Positions 25,523 to 34,424 of a stretch of 64,000 nucleotides of DNA are shown here, piece after piece. A model generated the notes under the pieces. The model was not told the origin of the DNA. It was given only the letters and a program-made list of their open reading frames with translations, and did not search any database. Each line of letters starts with the position of its first letter. The first letter of the stretch is position 1. Position numbers and translations under genes: made by a program. Source of the stretch: WTKD01 sp965243525 (GTDB lineage Bacteria > Spirochaetota > Spirochaetia > WTKD01); NCBI GenBank assembly GCA_965243525.1, contig OZ251568.1, positions 1,550,001-1,614,000 of the forward strand, written 5' to 3'.

Positions 25523-26341
25523 TTATAATATCAATATTTTGTGGATGCGTCGTATACCAATTGTGGCCATGGTAAGCACGAAAACAAGTATATACAGAAT
25601 ATCGAATGTGATCACAGAAGAGAAATCGTTCTCAACAAAGATACGTATGATACGCACGCTATGTGTTAAGGGAAGGATTTCAGAAACTATCTGAAGCGAT
25701 TGGGGTAATTCCTCCAGGGGAAAGACGACTCCTGCGAAGAAAAACATAGGAGATAATAATCCGGTGAAGAAAAAGGAAAAGTGGTTGATTGATTTTACCA
25801 TAGAGGTGATAACCAATCCGAGCGATGCAAACATAAACGCGTTGAAAAATCCAACCACTGGTGCAATAAGTCCCTCACCGATGGTGAAAATGCCCCCAAT
25901 ATACCCAACAATCAACACCGATAAGGAAAAGAAAAATCCCTTGGTTGCTGCCCAAAACAATTCGCCCAACATGAGACTTGTTGAATTAATCGGTGAGCAA
26001 AGCATCACATGATAGACTTTGTCAAATCTCAATCGAATAAATGTTCCATAGGTACATTCAAACGCGCTGGTGAACATGCTTGCAGAAACCAATAAACCGG
26101 TCATGAGAAAGCGTATATAAGAAACTCCTCCCATGGTGTCGATATAACGTCCTAGACCAAGCCCAATACCCACTAAAAAAATCATGGGTTCCAATAAGGG
26201 GGGGAGTGCATTGCTGAATATGTTCTTGCTGTATACCTTGAGGTGACGAAACCATACACCAAAGGATTGCCTCGCAAGGCTTGGTGTGTGTACTGGATGG
26301 GATTGCGTAGTTTTAATAGTTTTTTGAGCAGCTTTACTCAT
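25523..26341 (-). CDS. ABC-2 type transporter permease (NodJ-like)
   Basis: A 272-residue membrane protein with about six transmembrane helices, matching the ABC-2/NodJ permease family. It has VGIGLGLGRYIDTMGGVSYI, FECTYGTFIRLRFDKVYHVM and FFFAGVVFPLEELPQ. It overlaps the preceding ATPase gene by 8 bp. The two subunits together should form an exporter, commonly of a lipid, drug or polysaccharide; the cargo is not evident from the neighbours. Confidence 0.9.
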   Translation of the reverse strand: MSKAAQKTIKTTQSHPVHTPSLARQSFGVWFRHLKVYSKNIFSNALPPLLEPMIFLVGIGLGLGRYIDTMGGVSYIRFLMTGLLVSASMFTSAFECTYGTFIRLRFDKVYHVMLCSPINSTSLMLGELFWAATKGFFFSLSVLIVGYIGGIFTIGEGLIAPVVGFFNAFMFASLGLVITSMVKSINHFSFFFTGLLSPMFFFAGVVFPLEELPQSLQIVSEILPLTHSVRIIRIFVENDFSSVITFDILYILVFVLTMATIGIRRIHKILIL

Positions 26342-27257
26342 TGAGTCCCCTTCCTGTTGTTTTCAAAAACAGATCTTCAAGGTTCGATTGGCGTATAATG
26401 ACGCTGTGTCGCTCGGTTGTGATATGTTCAGCGAGTTTTTGCAATGTTCCGACATCATCAGAATAGAGATACCCTCCCTCATCGGCGTTTTCTATGCGCA
26501 CAGAATCAGGGATATCCTTAAGCTCTTTGAGCAATTCGGGATCTTTTAATTCCAATACAAAACCCTCGATGTTCTTTTGTACGAGATATTGCGGATTGCC
26601 GTCGATGACGTTTTTCCCATTGTTCACTATGTATATATGGTCAGCAAGGCGATAGGCTTCCTCCATATAATGGGTGGTAAGCAGTATCGTAACTCCTTCT
26701 TTCATAAGATTGCGCAGTTTTGCCCAAAGGTTCTGGCGCACTTGGGGGTCAAGCCCGGTGGTTGGTTCATCGAGGATGAGGAGTCTTGGCTTGTTCAACA
26801 ATGCGCGTGCAAACGCAAGGCGTCGCTGCATGCCGCCAGAAAGTGCTTGCACAGGAACATTGGCCTTTTCTGTCAATTCCATAAATTCCAACTGTTCCTC
26901 GATGCGTTGTAATGCAATGTTAGAAGGAATGGAATGCAAGCGAGCATAGATCTGCAAATTTTCTTTTACGTTGAGTTCGCGATCAAGATTGTTTTCTTGC
27001 GGCACGATTCCCGTAAGCGTCTTGATAGCAATCTCATCTCGGCGGGGATCATACCCCATAACAGAGATTTCAGTGTCTTTATGTTTATCTGGTTGCACCA
27101 AGCCGTAGAGGCAAAACATAGACGTTGTCTTTCCTGCCCCGTTTGGGCCAAGCAAACCATAACATTTCCCCTCTTCGACATCAAAATTCATGCCATCTAC
27201 TGCTTTGAAGGAGCCAAACGTCTTGTACAAGTTTTTTATACTTACTATGATTTTCAT
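26334..27257 (-). CDS. ABC transporter ATP-binding protein (NodI-like)
   Basis: A 307-residue ATPase. It has Walker A GPNGAGKTT (about 36-44), Q-loop VPQENNLD, signature LSGGMQRRL, Walker B LLILDEPTTGLD and the H-loop LLTTHYMEEA. The C-terminal about 80 residues (FVLELKDPELLKELKDIPDS onward) form a regulatory extension typical of drug/lipid exporter ATPases. It is the first gene of a two-gene minus-strand unit with the ABC-2 permease and is divergent from the OmpA-like gene, with a 67-bp AT-rich gap holding both promoters. Confidence 0.93.
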   Translation of the reverse strand: MKIIVSIKNLYKTFGSFKAVDGMNFDVEEGKCYGLLGPNGAGKTTSMFCLYGLVQPDKHKDTEISVMGYDPRRDEIAIKTLTGIVPQENNLDRELNVKENLQIYARLHSIPSNIALQRIEEQLEFMELTEKANVPVQALSGGMQRRLAFARALLNKPRLLILDEPTTGLDPQVRQNLWAKLRNLMKEGVTILLTTHYMEEAYRLADHIYIVNNGKNVIDGNPQYLVQKNIEGFVLELKDPELLKELKDIPDSVRIENADEGGYLYSDDVGTLQKLAEHITTERHSVIIRQSNLEDLFLKTTGRGLNE

Positions 27258-27324
27258 GGATATAGGTAACAGTTATATGTTATACTATTATACTCTTGTT
27301 ATCAAGTAAGTATGAGGAGATGAT

Positions 27325-30216
27325 ATGGATAAAATTTTAAAAAAGTATTTTAAATTAACAATACTAATACTGGTTTTTATACCGGTGAGAATCTTTGCTG
27401 GAGGACAGGCAGAACAGTTATTGTTGAATGTTGATCCGCAGCAAAAGCACTATCTTTCTCCGGGCATTGCAGATGGCAATAACGACACCATAACGATTCC
27501 CTTTGGTTCGGCCATTGATATTCCTTCAGGATTAAATATCTCTGGATATGAGTTCAATGTTTTCGATATAACGGGGACCATGGTATATCAACAAAGTGAA
27601 AAACAAACAGAAAAGCGTTCGAAATCTGGGCGTGTGCGCTATAGCGGGAGCAGGCCAACAATTCCCGATGCGATAACCTGGAATGGGGTTGGCGATGATG
27701 ATTCCTTGCTTCCTGAGGGAGAATACACCTATCAACTTGTTTTTTATGATTCTGCAGGACAAAAAATTCAATCACCACCGTTCGCATTGCAGATTGATAA
27801 CACCGCACCAGTTATTGATGCGTTTCCACGACCGCGCAACGCATTGTTTTCTCCGAACGATGACGGTATTCGCGATACGGTGACTGTCTATCAATCGGGA
27901 AGCCGTGAATTGCTCTGGGATGTACAGATATATTCAGAGAGCAGGGATCTTGTGTACAGCACTTCGTTTCAGAATGCAAGCCCTGGAAACAGCACCTTGG
28001 ACATTACTCCACCGGAAGAATTTGAGTGGAATGGAAAGGATGCATCGGGAGAAGTTGTGCCAGATGGATATTACCAGTACGTACTCGTCGGGCGTGACCG
28101 CGCAGGAAACGAAACTCAAGCGGTACACCCGCGCTCTATTATAGTGAGTCAAAATTCTGACCTGGTGTTATTTGCTCCACAAACAGGAGAGCCGGCTTTT
28201 TCACCAAACAACGATGGACTTCGTGACACATTGATGTTGCGGGCTGAATTATTAGATGAAGAAAAAGGCGACAATTGGAGTCTGGTTTTTACTCCAAAAG
28301 ATAATCCAGATGAAACGCTTTATTTTGAGACAGGTGTTTTTCCTGTCAGAGAAGATCTTGCCTTGGATGGGAGCGATAGCTCAGGTGCAATTTTGCCTGA
28401 TGGCGAATACGTTGCAATTTTCACGGTATACGATGGAACAAGTATTGTTTCTGAGAGTTTTCTAGACGTTGTCATTGATACTGTCGCACCGCGAGCAACC
28501 CTGGCCTTGCAGACAGCACCGCTGCCAACGACACGCCAAGATGTTCCATTTACGTTTGGAGGGGAACGACGATCACATGTCGTTGCAGATATTCAGGCGG
28601 AATCTAACATTGATTGGTCTGTTATATTGACGAGCAAAGAAGAAGCAACCTATGAATTTTCTCTGCAGGAATTAGGACTTGCTGATGGTATTCTGCAAGT
28701 GAATTGGTTTGGTGAGGGCCCAGATGGCACATTATTACCCGATTCTATATACAATGTTCGTATTGAAGGATCTGATGCAGCAGGAAACAAGGGCACCTCG
28801 CGACTTATCCGCGTTCAAAAGGACACTCGTTTGGCAGAAATTGGTGTTGAACTTGAAAAAGACTATGTTGGTGGACCAGAAAATCGGGTTCCAATTAGAC
28901 TCTCGTATGAATATCCAGAGTCAATAGATGAGTTTCTTTTGGAAATCAGAAATGCTGCAGGTAATGTTGTATATTCGAGCTATAAGCGCAATCCGTTTTC
29001 GATACTTGAATGGGCTGGATTTACAAATAGCAATTATCTTGTAGACGAGGGTGAATACTTTGTCTCGCTGCAAGTGAAATATTTCAACGGACATTATCCA
29101 GTTGTTGAGGGCGTTGGCCCCATCATCGCGGATCTCACCCCTCCGGAAGTGTATGATCTCAGTGCACCCTATCGTGTATTTTCGCCAAATGGAGATAGCC
29201 TCCGAGATACGATTACGATTAATCATTCAGTTGAAAATACAGGAAATGAGTGGACAGGAGAAATACGCGGAGCAGGCAATACAGTGATTCGAACATTCTC
29301 GCTGGGAGTTACGCCAGAAGAATATGTGTGGGATGGACGAGATGATAACGATAGGCGTGCTGTTGATGGTGATTATCTCTACGTTTTGCAGGGATACGAT
29401 GTTGCAGGCAATAGAGCCGAGAAGATCCTCCCAATCATCGTTGATACTGGATCTCTCAATTCACAGCGATGGACACCGCAAGTTGGGATGGAGGTTGGAC
29501 CTCAACCGTTTAGCCCCGATGGTGATGGTGAAAATGATGAACTGAATATTACACTTACTGCGGAACAGGACATTGGAATTAGTGATTGGTCGATCAATAT
29601 TATTGATCAGCGTGGTGAAATATTCTACACGCAAGAAGGGCAAGACGCTCCAAATACCGTTATCACCTGGGATGGCCTCAACGCGGAAGACGAGTTATTA
29701 CAACCCGCAGATACTTATACGGTACAACTTTTGGCAACAGATGTTTTTGGCAATATTGGAACCGTTGAACGAGATCTCGAAACGGGTATTTTCTTGGAAC
29801 GCCTTGAAGATGGAAGACTGCGTATTCGTATTGCCAGCATCTATTTTGGAGGATATCTTTCAGATTTCTTGATCGTAAATGAAGAGCAGCTGCAAGCCAA
29901 TCTCAAAACGGTGCGAACGCTTGCAAGAATTCTTAACAAATACGACACGTATTCAATTGGAGTAGCAGGATATGCTGCACATCTTTTGTATGGCGATGAG
30001 CAAAGGCGTGGAATTGAACAGCGAGAGGTGCTGCTTCCCTTGTCACGTGCGCGTGCTGAAAATGTGAGGCGAGCGTTGATCATACTCGGTGTTGATCGAA
30101 ATAGGATGAGTACGCAAGGATTTGGAGGAGATGATCCAATTGTTCCACATACTGATGTACAAAATCGCTGGAAGAATCGCCGCGTAGAGTTTATACTGGA
30201 TCCAACAGAAGAATAG
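27325..30216 (+). CDS. large exported FlgD-Ig-like/OmpA-family surface protein
   Basis: A 963-residue exported protein. The signal peptide ends IRIFA|GGQAE. The body holds about six Ig-like (FlgD/gliding-motility C-terminal style) domains, each ending in an AGN-type strand. Four have Ca-binding-like loops: SPNDDGIRDT, SPNNDGLRDT, SPNGDSLRDT and SPDGDGENDE. The last about 130 residues form an OmpA-like peptidoglycan-binding domain (YSIGVAGYAAHL, then LSRARAENVRRALIILGV and NRWKNRRVEFIL). It probably spans from the peptidoglycan to the outer membrane or surface. A GAGGAGATGAT ribosome-binding site precedes ATG 27325. Confidence 0.88.
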   Translation: MDKILKKYFKLTILILVFIPVRIFAGGQAEQLLLNVDPQQKHYLSPGIADGNNDTITIPFGSAIDIPSGLNISGYEFNVFDITGTMVYQQSEKQTEKRSKSGRVRYSGSRPTIPDAITWNGVGDDDSLLPEGEYTYQLVFYDSAGQKIQSPPFALQIDNTAPVIDAFPRPRNALFSPNDDGIRDTVTVYQSGSRELLWDVQIYSESRDLVYSTSFQNASPGNSTLDITPPEEFEWNGKDASGEVVPDGYYQYVLVGRDRAGNETQAVHPRSIIVSQNSDLVLFAPQTGEPAFSPNNDGLRDTLMLRAELLDEEKGDNWSLVFTPKDNPDETLYFETGVFPVREDLALDGSDSSGAILPDGEYVAIFTVYDGTSIVSESFLDVVIDTVAPRATLALQTAPLPTTRQDVPFTFGGERRSHVVADIQAESNIDWSVILTSKEEATYEFSLQELGLADGILQVNWFGEGPDGTLLPDSIYNVRIEGSDAAGNKGTSRLIRVQKDTRLAEIGVELEKDYVGGPENRVPIRLSYEYPESIDEFLLEIRNAAGNVVYSSYKRNPFSILEWAGFTNSNYLVDEGEYFVSLQVKYFNGHYPVVEGVGPIIADLTPPEVYDLSAPYRVFSPNGDSLRDTITINHSVENTGNEWTGEIRGAGNTVIRTFSLGVTPEEYVWDGRDDNDRRAVDGDYLYVLQGYDVAGNRAEKILPIIVDTGSLNSQRWTPQVGMEVGPQPFSPDGDGENDELNITLTAEQDIGISDWSINIIDQRGEIFYTQEGQDAPNTVITWDGLNAEDELLQPADTYTVQLLATDVFGNIGTVERDLETGIFLERLEDGRLRIRIASIYFGGYLSDFLIVNEEQLQANLKTVRTLARILNKYDTYSIGVAGYAAHLLYGDEQRRGIEQREVLLPLSRARAENVRRALIILGVDRNRMSTQGFGGDDPIVPHTDVQNRWKNRRVEFILDPTEE

Positions 30217-30240
30217 AGTACTAAGGAGAGAAGACTAGGA

Positions 30241-30423
30241 ATGGGTAAAACACAAAGAGGGCGGCTGTTTAAAGCCGAGGGGGGTGTTCGTGGAGTATGC
30301 CCAGTTACGAAGAGAACTGGGGTAAAATTACTTTTTGAGCACGAAATAGATGGCAATAAGGTTATGATTTCTAAGATTGGCCGCGCCACTTTGAGAAATC
30401 AGTCAAAAAAGAAAGAAGGTTAG
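30241..30423 (+). CDS. small basic conserved hypothetical protein
   Basis: A 60-residue basic protein (MGKTQRGRLFKAEGG...) with the central motif GVCPVTKRTGVKLLFEHE and a Lys-rich tail. It has one Cys and no membrane segment. The small size, positive charge and CPVTKRTG turn are reminiscent of ribosome-associated or nucleic-acid-binding proteins, but no family could be assigned. It lies 24 nt after the OmpA-like gene and has a GGAGAG/AGGA ribosome-binding site, so it is probably co-transcribed with it and the DJ-1 gene. Confidence 0.8.
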   Translation: MGKTQRGRLFKAEGGVRGVCPVTKRTGVKLLFEHEIDGNKVMISKIGRATLRNQSKKKEG

Positions 30424-30432
30424 GAGGGAGCA

Positions 30433-30993
30433 ATGCATTCAGTAGCGCTTATTTTTGCTTCTGGCTTTGAAGAGATAGAGGCGATCACGCCATATGATTT
30501 GTTAAAGCGAGCAGGCATTCCTGTTACCACATATGGATTAGGATCACTGTCGATTGAGTCGTCACGCGGGATGACCATAACAGCTGATCAGATTCTTGAT
30601 GTGCAATCAATAATGGACAATCACTCTGTATTGCTGCTTCCTGGTGGACCTGCAGCAGAGCTTTTGGCATCTTCTGAGGATGTTATTCGTTTGGTTGAGC
30701 ATTTTATTCAGGAACCGCGTATGCTTGCTGCCATTTGTGCATCGCCAAGTTTTGTTCTTGGAAAATCATTTCTTTCAAAAAGAAAAATAACTTGCTATCC
30801 GGGCACTGAAAGTGCTGTGTGTGATGGTATTGTTGATCAAGAACAAGAAGTCATCGTTGACAAGAATCTAATAACAGGGCGAGGACCAGGATCTGCCACT
30901 CCTTTTTCCCTAAAGATCATCGAGGTTTTGACTGATCGCGCAACAGCAGACCGCGTTGCACAAGAAGAACTGCTGTACACCGGCGCCTACTAG
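30433..30993 (+). CDS. DJ-1/PfpI family protein
   Basis: A 186-residue DJ-1 superfamily protein of normal length. It has VALIFASGFEEIEAITPYDLL with the conserved Glu, LLLPGGPAAE, and AAICASPSFVLG holding the nucleophile-elbow Cys. It ends ITGRGPGSATPFSLKIIEVL. DJ-1-like proteins are linked to oxidative stress, glyoxalase or deglycase chemistry; the precise activity here is unknown. An AGGAGGG ribosome-binding site lies before ATG 30433. Confidence 0.92.
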   Translation: MHSVALIFASGFEEIEAITPYDLLKRAGIPVTTYGLGSLSIESSRGMTITADQILDVQSIMDNHSVLLLPGGPAAELLASSEDVIRLVEHFIQEPRMLAAICASPSFVLGKSFLSKRKITCYPGTESAVCDGIVDQEQEVIVDKNLITGRGPGSATPFSLKIIEVLTDRATADRVAQEELLYTGAY

Positions 30994-31024
30994 ATTCATC
31001 GGGGTCTAGGTGTACAGCTCTTCT
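30966..31024. repeat. long inverted repeat over the end of the DJ-1 gene
   Basis: Arms AGAACTGCTGTACACC (30966-30981) and GGTGTACAGCTCTTCT (31009-31024) pair with two mismatches. An inner CTAGA/TCTAG pair adds stability. No clear T-run follows, so it may be a 3'-end stabiliser or a non-classical terminator. Confidence 0.55.
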
Positions 31025-31091
31025 CGATGCTGCAAATGTAGTGTCTGAAAAGCATATTTTCTTTGTATTGCTGTATTAATGGCAAAACAGG

Positions 31092-31856
31092 CTAGGTTTC
31101 TGTATTTCGCTCAGCAAGGATGCGGAGTCCACGCAGAGTGTGCAGGTAGTCTATGGTATGTAAGGCTTTCGTTTTGTCCATAATATACCGGGAATCACCT
31201 CCGGTACCAATTCGATGGAAGGGTTCGTTGTATTTTTTTTCTATGGTATTAGCAATATGCGATACTACACCAACGTAGCCATGAATAATGCCGATTTGTA
31301 GGGATTCATCGGTTGTCGTTCCCAGTGGTTTGTCGCTGGCATATGTGTCTAAGGGAACAGGATGAAGCAGTGCAGTGTGTTTAAGTAAGGCATTAAATGC
31401 AGTGGTAATACCAGGAAAGATATTTATTCCAAGCACCTTTCCCGCACCGGATACCGCGGTAATTGACAAGGCAGTTCCAAAATCAAACACAATGCAAGGC
31501 CCCGTATAACAAGTATGGGCAGCAACCGCATTGGCAAGCAGATCAGCACCTAATTCTTTTGAGAGCGGCTTCTCTAATCCATGATCCAAGTCTAGACTAA
31601 CGACCAATGGGGTGAGATCAAAATGGTGTCGGAGGACATGAATGATTTTATCAGTAAGTCCGGGCACAACTGATGAAACAATGGACACATCTATTGCCTT
31701 CTTGAATTCCTTAAAAATTGACTCAAATGTCAGTCGGTGTTCATCGAGCGTTTTTTGCACATGGGTGCTTAATAGCCATTCTTGTTGACATTGCGCTTCT
31801 TCCCAGAGGGCAATAGAGAGAGAAGAGTTTCCTATACTAATTGTTAAACATGTCAT
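31092..31856 (-). CDS. coaX: type III pantothenate kinase
   Basis: A 254-residue ASKHA-fold kinase for the first step of coenzyme A synthesis. It has a phosphate-binding N-terminus TISIGNSSLSIALW, VSSVVPGLT, the GADLLANAVAAH motif with the catalytic Asp, and DFGTALSITAV. Later GINIFPGI and GTGGDSRYIM complete the family pattern. The gene starts 10 nt after tRNA-Gly on the same strand, with no promoter or terminator between, so it should be transcribed from the tRNA promoter. Confidence 0.93.
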   Translation of the reverse strand: MTCLTISIGNSSLSIALWEEAQCQQEWLLSTHVQKTLDEHRLTFESIFKEFKKAIDVSIVSSVVPGLTDKIIHVLRHHFDLTPLVVSLDLDHGLEKPLSKELGADLLANAVAAHTCYTGPCIVFDFGTALSITAVSGAGKVLGINIFPGITTAFNALLKHTALLHPVPLDTYASDKPLGTTTDESLQIGIIHGYVGVVSHIANTIEKKYNEPFHRIGTGGDSRYIMDKTKALHTIDYLHTLRGLRILAERNTET

Positions 31857-31866
31857 TGTAGCCTGC

Positions 31867-31937
31867 AGCGAGCGACGGGAGTCGAACCCGCGTAGCCAGC
31901 TTGGGAAGCTGATGTAATACCGTTATACGACGCTCGC
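31867..31937 (-). tRNA. tRNA-Gly (anticodon CCC)
   Basis: The minus strand folds as a cloverleaf. The acceptor is GCGAGCG/CGCTCGC, with a D arm GTAT...TTAC. The anticodon stem TCAGC/GCTGG has loop TTCCCAA (anticodon CCC). The T arm is CGGG-TTCGACT-CCCG. The discriminator base is U, as usual for Gly. CCA is not encoded (GCA follows), so it must be added after transcription. Confidence 0.95.
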
Positions 31938-31945
31938 GAAACATT

Positions 31946-31974
31946 ATTATACGCTATTTCGAGGAGCTGGACAA
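31946..31974 (-). promoter_or_regulatory. promoter of the tRNA-Gly/coaX unit
   Basis: On the minus strand TTGTCC (31974-31969), a 17-nt spacer and consensus TATAAT (31951-31946), ending 8 nt before the tRNA 5' end. Confidence 0.8.
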
Positions 31975-32039
31975 TGAGGCGGGTAATGGTCGCTGTTGGG
32001 ATCGCTAGTATTTCTTTGAGAAACATGGTAGGATCAACC

Positions 32040-33068
32040 ATGAAAAAACTACCACTGATAAGCCTCTTTGCGGTGACGATTGCTTCGTGTAATGCAGTTC
32101 CAGAAATTGTAAAAGATTTGGGGGATGGCCTCTATGGGCACATAAAGACTGACAAAGGAGATATTGTTTTACGTCTTTTTTATGAACGAGCGCCGCTAAC
32201 AGTGAGTAATTTTGTTGGCCTTGCAGAGGGAATTCTTGAAAACTCTCACGTTGATGGACAACCGTTCTACAATGGGCTGGTATTTCATCGAGTGGTGGAT
32301 GATTTTGTCATTCAGGGGGGCGATCCGGAAGGAAATGGAAGTGGTGGCCCGGGATATAATTTTCCTGACGAATTCCATGCGGAGTTGCGCCATGACAAAA
32401 AAGGAATGGTGTCAATGGCAAATAGTGGCCCGAACACCAATGGAAGTCAGTTTTTTATTACCCTGACTGACACGCCGTGGCTTGATGATAAGCATTCGGT
32501 GTTTGGAGAAGTTGTCGTGGGAATGGAAGTGGTGGAGACCATTGCAGAATCAGATAGTATGCGAAGCGTTGATATCATCCGCGTTGGCGATGGCGCAAAA
32601 AAATTCAATGTGTCTCAAGAAGAATTTACCGCTTTGATCAACACAATTCTTGAAGCACAACGTGCGGCTGCTCTTGAACGAAAGAATGCCGCTATTGCGA
32701 CAATTAAAGAAAAATGGAGTGGTGTAACTGAAAACAAAGATGGTATGTTTTTTGAAATCCTAAAGAATGGCACGGGAAGAGCGCCTGTTCGAGGTGATCG
32801 GATAACAGTACAGTATACCATTGAAACCCTAGAGGGAAGAGTCATCGATTCAAGCTATTCATCTGGTTCAGCGCCGCCGCAATTTGTTTTTCTGCAAGAT
32901 AGGGTATTACCAGCTTGGGAACTTGCCATAGGCGAAATGCAAATTGGTGAAAAAAGACGCGTTATCAGCCCGCCAGAATTATCTTTTGGAACTGATGGAT
33001 TAGAAGGGTTTATAGAATCGAATGCCTATGTGTACTATGAACTCGAACTCGTAAGTGTCGAACAATAA
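32040..33068 (+). CDS. cyclophilin-FKBP dual peptidyl-prolyl isomerase lipoprotein
   Basis: A 342-residue lipoprotein: MKKLPLISLFAVTIASC gives a lipobox with Cys17. Residues about 35-185 are cyclophilin (FYNGLVFHRVVDDFVIQGGD, GMVSMANSGPNTNGSQFFIT, LDDKHSVFGEV). A helical Ala/Glu-rich linker follows (about 190-235). Residues about 240-342 are an FKBP domain (GDRITVQYTIETLEGRVID, WELAIGEMQIGEKRRVISPP, YYELELVSVE). This cyclophilin-linker-FKBP order is the CFBP class of dual immunophilins, known from Treponema and Flavobacterium. It should assist folding of envelope proteins. ATG 32040 is supported by AGGA and by the signal peptide. Confidence 0.94.
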   Translation: MKKLPLISLFAVTIASCNAVPEIVKDLGDGLYGHIKTDKGDIVLRLFYERAPLTVSNFVGLAEGILENSHVDGQPFYNGLVFHRVVDDFVIQGGDPEGNGSGGPGYNFPDEFHAELRHDKKGMVSMANSGPNTNGSQFFITLTDTPWLDDKHSVFGEVVVGMEVVETIAESDSMRSVDIIRVGDGAKKFNVSQEEFTALINTILEAQRAAALERKNAAIATIKEKWSGVTENKDGMFFEILKNGTGRAPVRGDRITVQYTIETLEGRVIDSSYSSGSAPPQFVFLQDRVLPAWELAIGEMQIGEKRRVISPPELSFGTDGLEGFIESNAYVYYELELVSVEQ

Positions 33069-33071
33069 GCA

Positions 33072-33101
33072 TTGACGTAAAATAATCATTTTTTCAGTAA
33101 T
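33072..33101 (+). promoter_or_regulatory. possible promoter of outer-membrane-like gene
   Basis: TTGACG (33072-33077), an 18-nt spacer, AGTAAT (33096-33101), then 6 nt to GTG 33108. The -10 is weak, but the spacing again predicts a leaderless start. Confidence 0.35.
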
Positions 33102-33107
33102 AAAAGT

Positions 33108-34403
33108 GTGAAAACGCTTTTGTTGTTATCTTTCTTTCTCGTCGTTGTAGAGATACATGCAGAATATACGATAAAGAGTTCCTTGCAGTATGCGGGTGAA
33201 ACGAGCATTTCTATTCGATATGCAAGCAAGGGCCTTCATTTTTGGATGGCTTTATCTCCTCAGAATGGGCAAGAACAACAATTGCAGGGATTTCTGATTG
33301 ATTCTCCTGTCTTGCAATTTGGTTCTTTTTCAGAAAGGGGAATCTATGCCCGTCTTGCAAAGCATGCTGCCGTTGCTGCATGGAGTCAAACCTTTACTCA
33401 AAAAAACGGTTGGAATCGTATTTATGAGATAACTAATACCCGCAGCGCCCGGCTCAGAATGGGATCGTTTTCTGTATGGCAGCGACGTTCGGATAGTACC
33501 ATTACAACTACTCTGGATACCTGGCTATGGGGAACGGACACCGTTGGAATATATTCAGCCATACTATATTCTACACAACGAAAACCTATTTCATTTGATA
33601 CGTGGATTATCGATTATTATCCGCAGTCTTTGGCAACGATGCATTATGCACTAATCAGCACTTTCTTTTTAGATCCATTTCAATTTGCAATAGATGGATA
33701 TGTGAGTACGAGTGCGAGCGAATTACCTCAAGCAGCCCTGCGAATCTATGCAGCAGTTCCTTATCAAACGAATCGGTTCGCATTGTTGTATTCCTATTAT
33801 GCGCAACAATACCGTGATCGCGAGGGGGATGTTGCGGAATGGAATCATGAATTTTCTGGCGAAATGCGAAACTCCTTTTTGGAGGGTTTGGTAATCGCCC
33901 GGGTTCTGTTTCGCCATAGGTATCCATTTGCTGAATTTCCAGCGCGATGGAATATGGATATGGAAATCCGCTATCAACTGAATCAAAGCAAAAACGACAT
34001 TTTCTTTCAAGAAGATCTTGGTGTACAGCTTGAACTATATGGCAATGGCATGCTCTTGCTTGACCATTTGTCGGTTGATCTAGCTTTTCGCGTGAAAAAT
34101 TGGAGGTTTGAAACCTATATTTCTTTGAATACGGCGGTGGTTCCAGAAGAAGAGAAACTGCTCCAAGAAAAACTAAAATTAGGATTTACATGGAAGCATC
34201 CAATGACCTATGGCTTTGATTTCACCATAGAATTTCAAGAAGATATCATGCTGGGATGCGCTGTATCGATAGCTGCAAAGCTTGGAAATATTGAAACAAA
34301 GATGAAATTGACTATTCTCGAAAATCGTTCTGTGGAAACAATTGAGCAATTCACTGAAGATATTGCACTTACCTGGAGCCTCCACTATACGTTCAAAAAT
34401 TAA
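33108..34403 (+). CDS. exported beta-rich protein, possible outer-membrane barrel
   Basis: A 431-residue protein with a signal peptide (MKTLLLLSFFLVVVEIHA, cleavage after HA). The mature part alternates hydrophobic and polar residues with many aromatic ends (WYS-type strands such as FRFAL.YSYYAQQYRD and LEGLVIARVLFRHRYPF). It finishes with ...LTWSLHYTFKN. This pattern suits an outer-membrane beta-barrel, but no named family was recognised. The start is a GTG (33108) without a ribosome-binding site. It follows the immunophilin gene by 40 bp, and a functional link (folding client) is only a guess. Confidence 0.75.
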   Translation: MKTLLLLSFFLVVVEIHAEYTIKSSLQYAGETSISIRYASKGLHFWMALSPQNGQEQQLQGFLIDSPVLQFGSFSERGIYARLAKHAAVAAWSQTFTQKNGWNRIYEITNTRSARLRMGSFSVWQRRSDSTITTTLDTWLWGTDTVGIYSAILYSTQRKPISFDTWIIDYYPQSLATMHYALISTFFLDPFQFAIDGYVSTSASELPQAALRIYAAVPYQTNRFALLYSYYAQQYRDREGDVAEWNHEFSGEMRNSFLEGLVIARVLFRHRYPFAEFPARWNMDMEIRYQLNQSKNDIFFQEDLGVQLELYGNGMLLLDHLSVDLAFRVKNWRFETYISLNTAVVPEEEKLLQEKLKLGFTWKHPMTYGFDFTIEFQEDIMLGCAVSIAAKLGNIETKMKLTILENRSVETIEQFTEDIALTWSLHYTFKN

Positions 34404-34424
34404 TGAGAGGCAGCTCTTTCTTTA

